A stretch of 64,000 nucleotides of DNA from Methylosinus sp. Ce-a6 (GTDB taxonomy: Bacteria; Pseudomonadota; Alphaproteobacteria; Rhizobiales; Beijerinckiaceae). This document shows positions 26,342-33,938 of this stretch, one piece after another. The stretch's first letter is position 1. Every line of letters begins with the position of its first letter. The DNA lies in assembly GCF_009811655.1 (NCBI RefSeq), contig NZ_BGJX01000019.1:1-64000 (forward strand), in the 5' to 3' direction. Under the pieces are notes generated by a model. The model worked only from the letters and a program-made list of their open reading frames with translations, was not told where the DNA came from and made no database searches. The position numbers and the translations under genes were made by a program.

Positions 26342-26612
26342 GGGCTCGGGCGTCCTTTGGGAAAAGTCTCGGCGCAGCCGGGTCGGCGGGAAGAGGATCG
26401 TTTAGGCCCTTCCGCGGGCGGAGTGAAGGGGGCGGGCGAAGGCCAGGGTGACCGGAAGCGGATCGCGCGCGGGGCGAAAGCCTGATCGAGGTGATTTGAG
26501 CGCTCCTCACGGTTGGCCGAAATATTGCTGCGGATGAACCAACGCCCGCGCTGGCGTTCGCCCGCCCACGCCGCCATATTCCGCTTTAGAATGTGTTTCG
26601 CTGGAGAATCCT

Positions 26613-27863
26613 ATGCAGCAGACCGCCGATGTCGCCGTCCTGGGCGCGGGAATGGTCGGAGTGTCGGCCGCCCTGCATCTGCAGGCGCGGGGCCGCGACG
26701 TCGCGCTCGTCGACCGGCACGGCGCGGCGGGGCTCGAGACGAGCTTCGGCAACGCCGGGCTGATCGAGCGCGCCTCGATCTTTCCTTATCTCTTCCCCCG
26801 CGATCCGCGCGATTTGCTCTATTACGCGCTCAACCTCTCGCCACAGGCGCACTACCATCTCTCGGCGCTGCCCGGCGTCGCCTCCTGGCTCTTGCGCTAT
26901 TTCCGCGAGAGCGGCCCGGAGCGGGCGAAGAGCCACGCGCTCGCCGCGCTGCCGCTCGTCGAGCGCTGCCTCGAGGAGCATGACGCGCTGATCGAGGTCG
27001 CGGGGGCCGGCGAGCTCGTCCGCCGCATCGGCTGGATCAAGCTCTATCGCAGCGAGAGCCGCCTCGCCAAAGGCCTCGCCGACGCCGAGCGCCTGCGCGA
27101 GTTCAAGCTGCGCATAGAGGTGCTGGACGCCGACGCGCTCGCCGCGCTCGAGCCCGATCTCGCCCGCGTCGCCGGCGCCGTGCATTTTCTCGACACCTGC
27201 TCGGTCGCCGATCCGAGCGCCGTGGCGCAGTCCTACGCGGCCCTGTTCCAGCAGCGCGGCGGACGCTTTCTCGCCGGCGACGTGCGCGGACTGCAACAGA
27301 CGCGCGACGGGCGCTGGAGCGTGCCCACGCATGACGGACAAGTGATCGCGCGCGATCTCGTCGTGGCGCTCGGGCCCTGGTCGGACCAGATTTTCCGTCC
27401 GCTCGGCTATGATCTGCCATTCGCGGTCAAGCGCGGCTATCACATGCATTACGCCGTGGCCGAGGGGGCGAAACTGTCGCATCCGGTGCTGGACGCCGAC
27501 AATGGCTATGTGCTGGCGCCGATGACGCGCGGCGTGCGGCTGACGACCGGCGCCGAATTCGCCCGCCGCGACGCGAAGCCGACCCCGGTGCAGATCGACT
27601 GGGACGAGAAGCTCGCCCGCACGCTGTTTCCGATCCGCGAGCGGCTCGATCCCAAGCCCTGGATGGGCTGCCGGCCCTGTTTCCCGGACATGCTGCCGGT
27701 GATCGGCAAGGCGCCGCGCCACCAGGGCCTCTGGTTCGATTTCGGCCACCAGCACCACGGCTTCACGCTGGGGCCGGTGAGCGGCCGTCTGCTCGCCGAG
27801 ATGATGACGGGCGCAGAGCCCTTCACCGATCCGGCGCCTTACGCGGTCGATCGATTTCGATAA
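26613..27863 (+). CDS. FAD-dependent D-amino acid dehydrogenase-like oxidoreductase
   Basis: The 416-residue protein is a DadA/DAO-family flavoenzyme. The N-terminal FAD motif VLGAGMVGVSAALHLQARG occupies residues 9-27. SFGNAGLIE is the typical following loop, and the C-terminus has DFGHQHHGFTLGPVSGRLLAEM for flavin binding. Family members oxidise D-amino acids or related secondary amines and pass electrons to the membrane. The exact substrate is not readable, so I leave the symbol empty. The ATG is preceded by GGAGAATCCT. It diverges from purB. Confidence 0.85.
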   Translation: MQQTADVAVLGAGMVGVSAALHLQARGRDVALVDRHGAAGLETSFGNAGLIERASIFPYLFPRDPRDLLYYALNLSPQAHYHLSALPGVASWLLRYFRESGPERAKSHALAALPLVERCLEEHDALIEVAGAGELVRRIGWIKLYRSESRLAKGLADAERLREFKLRIEVLDADALAALEPDLARVAGAVHFLDTCSVADPSAVAQSYAALFQQRGGRFLAGDVRGLQQTRDGRWSVPTHDGQVIARDLVVALGPWSDQIFRPLGYDLPFAVKRGYHMHYAVAEGAKLSHPVLDADNGYVLAPMTRGVRLTTGAEFARRDAKPTPVQIDWDEKLARTLFPIRERLDPKPWMGCRPCFPDMLPVIGKAPRHQGLWFDFGHQHHGFTLGPVSGRLLAEMMTGAEPFTDPAPYAVDRFR

Positions 27864-28003
27864 ATTCAAGCGGAATTTTGCCGCCGGATGAGCGACCATT
27901 GGCGCGGTGATTCGTCGAGTTGTGTCGGCGATCGATCGTCGTCGACTTTTTCATAGCGTCTGCGCCTCGCGCGGACGCCAAGTTTTTTTGAGCGGAGACG
28001 ACA

Positions 28004-28324
28004 ATGAAGCTCGCGGCATTCATTCTCGGGGCGGCGCTCGCTCCTTTTCTGTTGCGGCCCGCGGCGGCCATCGAGGTCGCCGTCATCTACGAAGGCTTTC
28101 CAGGCTACGCCGGCTGCAAGGAGCGAGCCGACATGCAGCGCGTCATCGAGCTCGCGGAGCAATATGATCTCGAGGCGGCGCGGGAGATCATCCGTCGCGG
28201 CATCAAGAGCAAGGACTGCCGCGTGCTCGGCGGCGAGATCATCGTCGAGTTCGTCCGGCCCTTCAGCCGTCTCGTCAAAGTGCATATGAGGGGCGACCCG
28301 GACGCCTATTGGATCATCCAATAG
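28004..28324 (+). CDS. Small secreted protein of unknown function
   Basis: The 106-residue product begins with a signal peptide (LAAFILGAALAPFLLRPAAA, cleavage near residue 22). The mature domain has two cysteines (GCKERAD and KDCRVLGG) that could form a disulfide and an amphipathic helix between them. No family is recognised. GGAGACGACA precedes the ATG. Its TAG stop codon (28322-28324) is supplied by the left end of a CTAG-type repeat, so the present C-terminus (WIIQ) may have been set by repeat insertion. Confidence 0.7.
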   Translation: MKLAAFILGAALAPFLLRPAAAIEVAVIYEGFPGYAGCKERADMQRVIELAEQYDLEAAREIIRRGIKSKDCRVLGGEIIVEFVRPFSRLVKVHMRGDPDAYWIIQ

Positions 28325-28382
28325 AGCGTTTCCAGCCGAAGTGGACGCCGGTTCGGCGTCGGAAACGCGTCAGACAAAGCTT
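28322..28382. repeat. CTAG-ended REP-like palindrome, copy 2
   Basis: The element runs from TAGAGCGTTTCC to AAAGCTTAG and shows the same nested arms as the 7871 copy (outer GCGTTTCC with GGAAACGC, inner GCCGAA with TTCGGC). Its left TAG is the stop codon of the preceding secreted-protein gene. It is joined head-to-tail to copy 3. Confidence 0.92.
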
Positions 28383-28439
28383 AGCGTTTCCAGCCGAAGT
28401 GGACGCCGGTTCGGCGTCGGCGACGCGCCGGAACAAAGC
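28382..28439. repeat. CTAG-ended REP-like palindrome, copy 3 (decayed)
   Basis: This copy follows copy 2 directly in the same orientation. The first 40 bases are nearly identical, but the right outer arm has changed (GGCGACGCGCC rather than GGAAACGCGT), so its outer stem is weakened. It ends next to the dciA-like stop codon at 28447. Confidence 0.85.
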
Positions 28440-28446
28440 GGCCCGT

Positions 28447-28962
28447 TCACGGCGTCTTTCTCGCCAGCGCCCGTTCGCCGAGCGCGACCAGCGCGGCTCT
28501 CAGCCTCTCGTCGGCGACCCCTTCGGTCGCCGCCTCGGCCCGGCTGCGCGCGGCGAGATCGGCGGGCGGCCGCGCCGGGCGGGCGCGACGCGGGGCGAGC
28601 GGCTCCTGCCTCATCGTGACCTTGGCGACGCAGCGCCAGCCGAGATGCGCATTCACGCGCTCGATGATGGCCGCGCTCATATGCTGAATATCGAGGCCAA
28701 AGCCCGGCTCGACGCGCAGCGCCAGAGTCGCGGGCTCTTCGCTCTTCTCCGCGGGGCGGTTCTTGGCGCGCGGGGGCCATTGCAGCTTCATCGGCTCGCA
28801 AATGGCGGCGACGCGCGCGCCGACGATCGCCTCCCAGCGCAGCAGCAGCGAGGATTCTCCGAAGCCCTGGCGCGCCGCCAGCGGACCGAGCGCCTTGTCG
28901 ACGAATTCGCCGAGTGGGCGCGATTGCCTGGATTTCGAGCGCCCCGTCGCCGTTCCGGTCAT
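28447..28962 (-). CDS. DciA-family (DUF721) protein
   Basis: The 171-residue protein carries the DUF721/DciA domain at about residues 15-115. LGEFVDKALGPLAARQGFGE is followed by LLLRWEAIVGARVAAICEP, the most conserved part, then ATLALRVEPGFGLDIQHM. DciA proteins help load the replicative helicase in bacteria lacking DnaC. The C-terminal 50 residues are basic and low in complexity. It is divergent from mutY with 50 bases between starts, the usual alphaproteobacterial pairing. Confidence 0.85.
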   Translation of the reverse strand: MTGTATGRSKSRQSRPLGEFVDKALGPLAARQGFGESSLLLRWEAIVGARVAAICEPMKLQWPPRAKNRPAEKSEEPATLALRVEPGFGLDIQHMSAAIIERVNAHLGWRCVAKVTMRQEPLAPRRARPARPPADLAARSRAEAATEGVADERLRAALVALGERALARKTP

Positions 28963-29012
28963 GCTCCCTCCTTGCGCGGCCGCGTCCGACCTCGTTATGG
29001 ACAGGTTAGCCC

Positions 29013-30116
29013 ATGCCGAGAGCCCCCGCCAAGCCGCCCGAAACGCCGCCGGAAAAGCCGCGCCTCGATCCGCGCGCGCTGCTCGCGGAATTGGTCGCCT
29101 GGTACGACCGCCGCCGGCGCGATCTGCCCTGGCGCGCGCGGCCGGGGGAGCGCGCCGATCCTTACGCGGTCTGGCTCTCGGAGATCATGCTGCAGCAGAC
29201 GACGGTGGAGGCGGTCAAACCCTATTTCGACGCCTTTCTCGCCCGCTGGCCCAATGTCGAGGCGCTCGCCTCGGCGCCGCTCGACGAGGTGATGAAGGCC
29301 TGGGCCGGCCTCGGCTATTACGCCCGCGCGCGCAATCTCCACGCCTGCGCGCAGCAGCTCGCTTTCGAGCGCGGCGGAGTTTTCCCGAAGGAGGAATCCG
29401 AGCTCCTCTCTCTGCCGGGCGTCGGCCCCTATACGGCGGCGGCGGTGGCGGCCATCGCCTTCGACGCGCCTTGCGTCGCCGTCGACGGCAATGTCGAGCG
29501 CGTCGTCGCCCGCCTTTTCGCCGTCGACAAGCCGCTGCGCGAGGCCAAGCGCCAATTGCGCGAAACGGCGCAGACTCTGCTTCCTGCTTCGCGCTCCGGC
29601 GATTTCACCCAGGCGCTGATGGATCTCGGCGCGACGGTCTGCACGCCGCGCGGGCCGCGCTGCGATCTCTGCCCCTTCGCTCCCGCCTGCGCGGCGGCGC
29701 GGCGCGGCGAGACGGAGCGTTTCCCCGTCAAGGCGCCAAAGCTCGCGAAGCCGCTGCGTCGCGGCGCCGCCTTCGTGCTGACGAGCGGCGGCGCCGCGCT
29801 GCTGCGCACGCGGCCCATGCGCGGCCTGCTCGGCGGCATGAGCGAATTTCCCTCCACTCCCTTTCGCGTCGATTTCGACCCGTCCCGCGCGCGCGTCCAT
29901 GCGCCCGCGGCGGCGCGCTGGCGGGAGCTGCCCGGCGAGGTCGAGCATGTGTTCACACATTTTTCGCTGCGGCTGACCATATTCGCCGCGACGCTCCCGC
30001 CGCCGCCGCCCGATATCGAGAACGGCCGCTGGACGCCGCTCTCGCGCCTCGCCGAGGAGGGCCTTCCGACCCTCATGCGAAAAGTGGCCGTGCGGGCCGG
30101 ATTGATTGTAGAGTGA
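29013..30116 (+). CDS. mutY: A/G-specific adenine DNA glycosylase
   Basis: The 367-residue repair enzyme removes adenine paired with 8-oxoguanine. The helix-hairpin-helix is LLSLPGVGPYTAAAVAAIAF (about residues 131-150), followed by the catalytic Asp in VDGNVERV. The [4Fe-4S] loop CTPRGPRCDLCPFAPAC has Cys-x6-Cys-x2-Cys-x5-Cys spacing. A C-terminal NUDIX-like domain (about 245-365) recognises 8-oxoguanine. A short gene of Imm74 type follows 20 bases later. Confidence 0.96.
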   Translation: MPRAPAKPPETPPEKPRLDPRALLAELVAWYDRRRRDLPWRARPGERADPYAVWLSEIMLQQTTVEAVKPYFDAFLARWPNVEALASAPLDEVMKAWAGLGYYARARNLHACAQQLAFERGGVFPKEESELLSLPGVGPYTAAAVAAIAFDAPCVAVDGNVERVVARLFAVDKPLREAKRQLRETAQTLLPASRSGDFTQALMDLGATVCTPRGPRCDLCPFAPACAAARRGETERFPVKAPKLAKPLRRGAAFVLTSGGAALLRTRPMRGLLGGMSEFPSTPFRVDFDPSRARVHAPAAARWRELPGEVEHVFTHFSLRLTIFAATLPPPPPDIENGRWTPLSRLAEEGLPTLMRKVAVRAGLIVE

Positions 30117-30136
30117 GGTCCAGCGGGAGCATCGGC

Positions 30137-30400
30137 ATGGCGCGGCGCAAATCGATCGAGGTCGAGATGACGGAGGGCGCGATCCGCGTCCTCTCGGGCC
30201 GCCATGTGCTGACCATCGCCAATTCGGCGCCCCCGCCCGACGCGGAGGAGGAGACGGATTTCTTCATCCGCCTCGACGATATCGACCATTGGGACGCGCC
30301 CGACGAGGAAATTCCCATCGATATCGTCGAGCTGCAGACGATCCTGGAGGCGATAGAGGAGGAGCTCGAGCGTCACGGGCTGAGCGTGACATTCGACTGA
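30137..30400 (+). CDS. Small acidic protein resembling Imm74 immunity proteins
   Basis: The 87-residue product begins MARRKSIEVEM, then has GAIRVLSGRHVLTIANS, a strand DFFIRLDDIDHWD and a C-terminal helix-strand (ILEAIEEELERHGLSVTFD). This order, the Trp-containing strand and the final LSVTFD recall the Imm74 family of predicted polymorphic-toxin immunity proteins. I am matching from memory, so the call is tentative. No toxin gene is visible nearby. It follows mutY by 20 bases with CGGGAG upstream and is probably co-transcribed. Confidence 0.6.
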   Translation: MARRKSIEVEMTEGAIRVLSGRHVLTIANSAPPPDAEEETDFFIRLDDIDHWDAPDEEIPIDIVELQTILEAIEEELERHGLSVTFD

Positions 30401-30515
30401 CGCTCCGGCCTCGGCCTTCGGCCGATTTGGCGCGCAAAATGCCTCCTGCGGCTCGGGCCCGGAATTTTGGTCGGGTTTCCAACGTCGAAAGCCACAAAGC
30501 TACAAGGAGCCCGTC

Positions 30516-30980
30516 TTGCCCTCATTGCAAGAAACCCGCGCCGTCGTGACATTGGCGCCCGCGAAACCGACCGGCCTGGCCGATCTGGGCGCGCCATTGG
30601 GCGACGCCGCCATGGTCAAGAAGGGGCGCGCGCATGAATTTCCGCAACTCCTGACGGATGGCAATATCGGCCGCCGCTTCCAAGATCTTCGCGTCATCGG
30701 GATCAAAACGCTCGAGGGCGAGGTCGTCTCCGCCAAATTCTTCGTCCAGTTCGAGGTGTTCGGCGACAATACGTCGGCGCCGACGAATGGGGTCGGTTTC
30801 GAAGCGGCGCTTTTCGCGGGCGCGGAGCAATTGGCCAGCCTGTCATCGAGCAGCCTGTTCCTGCCCTACGCCAATTTCTGGTATCCGAACCGCTTCGTGT
30901 TCGAGGTCCCGGCGGCGGATTTCGATCGCGCCGACCGTTTGGAGTTCATCGCGAAGCCCGAAGAGGTTCGCGCTATCTAA
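30516..30980 (+). CDS. Hypothetical beta-rich protein with TTG start
   Basis: The 154-residue product has no signal peptide, cysteine or membrane segment. It is predicted mostly beta: VSAKFFVQFEVFGDN and LFLPYANFWYPNRFVFEVPA are alternating strands. I do not recognise it. The TTG at 30516 is chosen because AAGGAG lies eight bases upstream, and the next in-frame ATG would remove a third of the protein. An 80-base palindromic repeat follows the stop. Confidence 0.6.
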   Translation: MPSLQETRAVVTLAPAKPTGLADLGAPLGDAAMVKKGRAHEFPQLLTDGNIGRRFQDLRVIGIKTLEGEVVSAKFFVQFEVFGDNTSAPTNGVGFEAALFAGAEQLASLSSSSLFLPYANFWYPNRFVFEVPAADFDRADRLEFIAKPEEVRAI

Positions 30981-31053
30981 AGCGCTCTGGATTTTCGATC
31001 GCTCGCTGCGCGAGCGTCGGAAATGATACGATTTCCAGTTGATCTGCTCGCGC

Positions 31054-31135
31054 GTCATCGCGAGGAGCGCAGCGACGAAGCGATCCAGGAGCCGCCCCAC
31101 GGCGCTGGATCGCTTCGCCTTCGGCTCGCGATGAC
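31054..31135. repeat. 80-base imperfect palindrome (GTCATTGCGAGG family), copy 3
   Basis: It begins GTCATCGCGAGGAGCG and ends GGCTCGCGATGAC. The internal arms are GAAGCGATCCAG and CTGGATCGCTTC. It is the third copy of the family seen at 11419 and 24908; paired changes in the inner arms keep the stem intact. Confidence 0.88.
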
Positions 31136-31225
31136 GCCCGTGATTATGAAGTAATCAGCCGGAAATCGTACGACACTCCTTCTGAACGAGCTGACGGCCC
31201 GGCATCCCCTATCGAGCGAAGACGT

Positions 31226-31531
31226 ATGACTTATCCCCTCGTCAAACGCGTGTCGCATCGGATGCTCGGCGAAATGCTGCGAATGATGTTGAGCGAGCGG
31301 CTATATTTCGACCTGACCCTCGAAGAGGGTCGGACATTGTCACGCAATTTCACTGCGCTGGCCTATGACTGGCGGCGCGCCGATTTCATCTATTTGAGCC
31401 CGGTCGGAGGCGACACCGAATTCTCCGCCGCAGTCCGGCAAGACGGCGTGCATGTGGAAACGGCATATGGAGTCCACCATTTGAATTGGGACGATGTGAC
31501 GGAATTGGCCGAGCGCTTGGCCGTAGAGTGA
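31226..31531 (+). CDS. Small hypothetical protein
   Basis: The 101-residue product starts TYPLVKRVSHRMLGEMLRMM, an amphipathic helix, followed by beta-rich sequence (RADFIYLSPVGGDTEFSAAV) and a final helix after NWDDVTELAE. There is no signal peptide or membrane span and I cannot place it in a family. Codon use is close to the surrounding genome but a little AT-richer. It lies between a palindromic repeat and the integrase relic. Confidence 0.5.
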   Translation: MTYPLVKRVSHRMLGEMLRMMLSERLYFDLTLEEGRTLSRNFTALAYDWRRADFIYLSPVGGDTEFSAAVRQDGVHVETAYGVHHLNWDDVTELAERLAVE

Positions 31532-31642
31532 CGCGGCGGCCCGACAGCTCTCACACCGCTCGGGCGAGCCGAAAAGCTTAAGGCTCCAGGAAATTGGACT
31601 CTCAGAATCCTCGGAGAAATGGTCGAAGCCTTGGATGGCGAA

Positions 31643-32238
31643 CTAGAAATTCGAGCGGTTCCGTTGGAGGAGCCGATAAGCCCGTTCCAGAATTTCGACG
31701 CTTATGAGGCAAAAACCGCGTCGCGGGGGGACATCGAAAACCTCCGCAACGCAAAGCCAAGCGTTCTGGTAAATGGGGCCTTCGAAATCAGCTAACTGTA
31801 AAGCAGCCTCGGCCTCCTCCTTTTGCATGAGCTTTGGTGTCGTCGCCCATAATAATCGCGGTCGAGGTCAAGTCGCTCTTTGGTCCATTTTAGGAAAGAG
31901 GCCGCCAATCCGTTCTTCTCCACAGCCCTTATTTCTTCGTCGGAGACAGGCGTCGGTGGAATCGGCTCGTTGTTGGAAACGAGCGGCTTGAGTCGACGAT
32001 AAGCCTTGGCCACGTGAAAAATCTCCTCGGTTAACACGAAGAATTCCGCCGCGCGGGCGGTCGCGATGCGACGAGAGGAGGTTTTCAGGCTTCGGTAAAT
32101 CTCGAGTTTGCCCAGACGCTGCTGGAGCGCTCTTGGCACGCGGCGACGAAAAAAATAGGTATCGCCTGCTCGGATGAGGTATTGAGACACCGGTCGGCCC
32201 GCAACGTGGGGTGGCCGTGTGGGGTTGTCACCCTGCAC
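31643..32238 (-). pseudogene. Truncated, frameshifted tyrosine-recombinase relic next to tRNA-Gln
   Basis: The first 120 residues resemble the N-terminal SAM-like/DUF6538 part of phage-type integrases: YLIRAGDTYFFRRRVPRAL, LGKLEIYRSLKTSS, then a helical arm. The frame stops at 31792. A second frame (31643-31828) continues with helical sequence, so a frameshift near 31830 is likely. The catalytic domain with the R..HxxR..Y residues is absent. The 5' end faces the 3' end of tRNA-Gln 39 bases away, the usual place for an integrase beside its attachment site. The lower GC fits a foreign origin. Confidence 0.7.
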
Positions 32239-32276
32239 GGACAGACGGCGTCAGAAACTCCTTGGAAAACAATGGC

Positions 32277-32350
32277 TGGCTGGGGGACCTGGATTCGAAC
32301 CAAGATTAACGGAGTCAGAGTCCGCTGTTCTACCGTTGAACTATCCCCCA
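32277..32350 (-). tRNA. tRNA-Gln (anticodon CUG)
   Basis: The 74-base gene folds completely. The acceptor arms are TGGGGGA and TCCCCCA, followed by discriminator G and an encoded CCA. The D-arm contains GTTCAACGGTAGAAC, the anticodon loop is CTCTGAC with anticodon CTG, and the T-loop is GTTCGAATC. The minus-strand 3' end faces the integrase relic, so it was probably the attachment site of a lost integrative element. Confidence 0.97.
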
Positions 32351-32567
32351 ACGGCCGCGCCGCGAAGCAGCGTGTCGCGCTGATCTAAAGAGAGGTCTTG
32401 CGCCTGTCAACATGATCGCCGCAATTCCCGCCGTCGCCGCGGCGACGCGCGCGGCGGCCTGCCGCCAGCCACGTTCGAGCTCCGCTTAAGAAAACCGTCT
32501 CCTTGGCATTCGCGCCGGCCTTGCTACACTTCGCGCGATCGGCCATGACAGTCGCCGTTTTTCGAGG

Positions 32568-33770
32568 ATGCAGACCGGTCGCGCGGCGGCGCGATGCGAA
32601 GGCCGGTCGGGAGGCAGGTTGAAGAAGCCGGAACATCGGGGCGGGGGCTTGGGCGGCGGCGCGAAGCCGCGCGTCGGCTTCGAGGCGCGCGCGTCCGAGG
32701 GCGAAGCGAAGGATCCCCGGGCCTCGTGCGCCGGCGCCGCGTCGCATGTTCCGAGCGCGCGCGTCGCCTCGGGGGGCGATCGGCGCGACGAGCATGTCTA
32801 CGCCGCGCTCGATCTCGGCACCAATAATTGCCGGCTGCTGATCGCCCGGCCCGAGCAGCGCTCCCGCCGCAAGACGGAGCTGCTGCGTGTCGTCGACGCC
32901 TTCTCCCGCATCGTGCGGCTCGGCGAGGGCATGGGCGCGTCGCGCCGCATTTGCGAGCAGGCGATCGAGCGCACGCTCGACGCGCTCGACGTCTGCCGCG
33001 AGAAGATGAGCGCCCGCGGCGTCTCCCGCGCCCGGTTGATCGCGACCCAGGCCTGCCGCGCCGCCGAGAACGGCGCCGAATTCGTCGAGCGCGTGCGCGA
33101 GCGCACCGGCCTCTTGCTCGAGGTCATCGATCGCGAGACGGAGGCGCGCCTCGCGGCGCGCGGCTGCGGCTCGCTCGCCGATCCGCGCGCGGAGAGCATA
33201 TTGCTCTTCGACATAGGCGGCGGCTCCACCGAGCTCGTCTGGCTGAGGCGCGAGGCGCAGGGCTGCCAATTGCGCCATTGGACCTCGCTCGAGCTCGGCG
33301 TCGTCTCGCTCGCCGAGCGATTCGGCGGCAAAAGCGTGACCGCGGAAGTCTATGAGACGATGACCGCGCGCGCGCTCGAGGCGCTCGCCCCCTTCGCCGA
33401 GCGCACCGCCGTCGAGCGGCGCTGCGAGCGCTTTCACCTGCTCGGCACCTCCGGCACGGTGACGACGCTCGCCGGCGTTCATCTCGGCCTCGAGCGATAC
33501 GACCGCTGGCGCGTCGACGGCCTCTGGCTTTCCGACGAGGATGCGACGCGGGCGATCGAATCGCTGCGCGCCATGGATTTCGAGCAGCGCGCCGCCAATG
33601 GCTGCATCGGCCCGCAGCGCGCCGATCTCGTGCTCGCCGGCTGCGCGATCTTCGAGGCCATCCGCCGCGTTTTTCCGGCCGCCCGCACGCGCATCGCCGA
33701 TCGCGGCCTGCGCGAGGGCATCTTGCTCGAGATGATGGAGGCGGACGGCCTCCTCGCCCGCGAGGGCTGA
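32568..33770 (+). CDS. ppx: Exopolyphosphatase/pppGpp phosphohydrolase (Ppx/GppA)
   Basis: The 400-residue product has the ASKHA-fold motifs of Ppx/GppA: ALDLGTNNCRLLIAR near residue 84 (phosphate-1) and LFDIGGGSTELVWL near 209 (phosphate-2), then LLGTSGTVTTLAGV near 297. It hydrolyses polyphosphate or guanosine pentaphosphate. The first 75 residues are a disordered, Arg/Gly/Ala-rich extension not typical of the family; translation might start later, but no better ribosome site is obvious. It is divergent from tRNA-Gln and converges on the Porin_2 gene. Confidence 0.9.
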   Translation: MQTGRAAARCEGRSGGRLKKPEHRGGGLGGGAKPRVGFEARASEGEAKDPRASCAGAASHVPSARVASGGDRRDEHVYAALDLGTNNCRLLIARPEQRSRRKTELLRVVDAFSRIVRLGEGMGASRRICEQAIERTLDALDVCREKMSARGVSRARLIATQACRAAENGAEFVERVRERTGLLLEVIDRETEARLAARGCGSLADPRAESILLFDIGGGSTELVWLRREAQGCQLRHWTSLELGVVSLAERFGGKSVTAEVYETMTARALEALAPFAERTAVERRCERFHLLGTSGTVTTLAGVHLGLERYDRWRVDGLWLSDEDATRAIESLRAMDFEQRAANGCIGPQRADLVLAGCAIFEAIRRVFPAARTRIADRGLREGILLEMMEADGLLAREG

Positions 33771-33834
33771 AGGCTGTCGGGAGCGGTTTTCGGAAAAGGA
33801 CATGCCAACTCGAATAGGTCTGCGTCATTCGAAC

Positions 33835-33906
33835 CGAAGACCCGAAGACCCGAAGACCCGAAGGCCCCCTCCCTCACCCTCTCCCGCGCAAGGTTGGGGA
33901 GGGGGC
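33835..33906. repeat. GAAGACCC tandem repeat and C/G-run hairpin between converging genes
   Basis: Three exact units of GAAGACCC and a fourth variant (GAAGGCCC) run from about 33836 to 33867. They lead into a hairpin with CCCCCTCC and GGGGAGGGGG at 33865-33905. The hairpin sits between the ends of ppx and the porin gene and may terminate both, although no clear T-run follows. Confidence 0.7.
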
Positions 33907-33938
33907 GCGAGCGTCTTCACTTTCATTGACGCAAGCCG

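Noticed and set aside
28763-30100. Long plus-strand frame running into the small gene at 30137
   Set aside because: Only the last 88 codons are a real gene; the rest overlaps mutY in another frame and reads as Arg/Ala-rich nonsense.
32385-33828. Minus-strand frames opposite ppx
   Set aside because: They are shadows of the ppx coding frame without motifs; the phosphate-binding motifs on the plus strand settle the coding strand.
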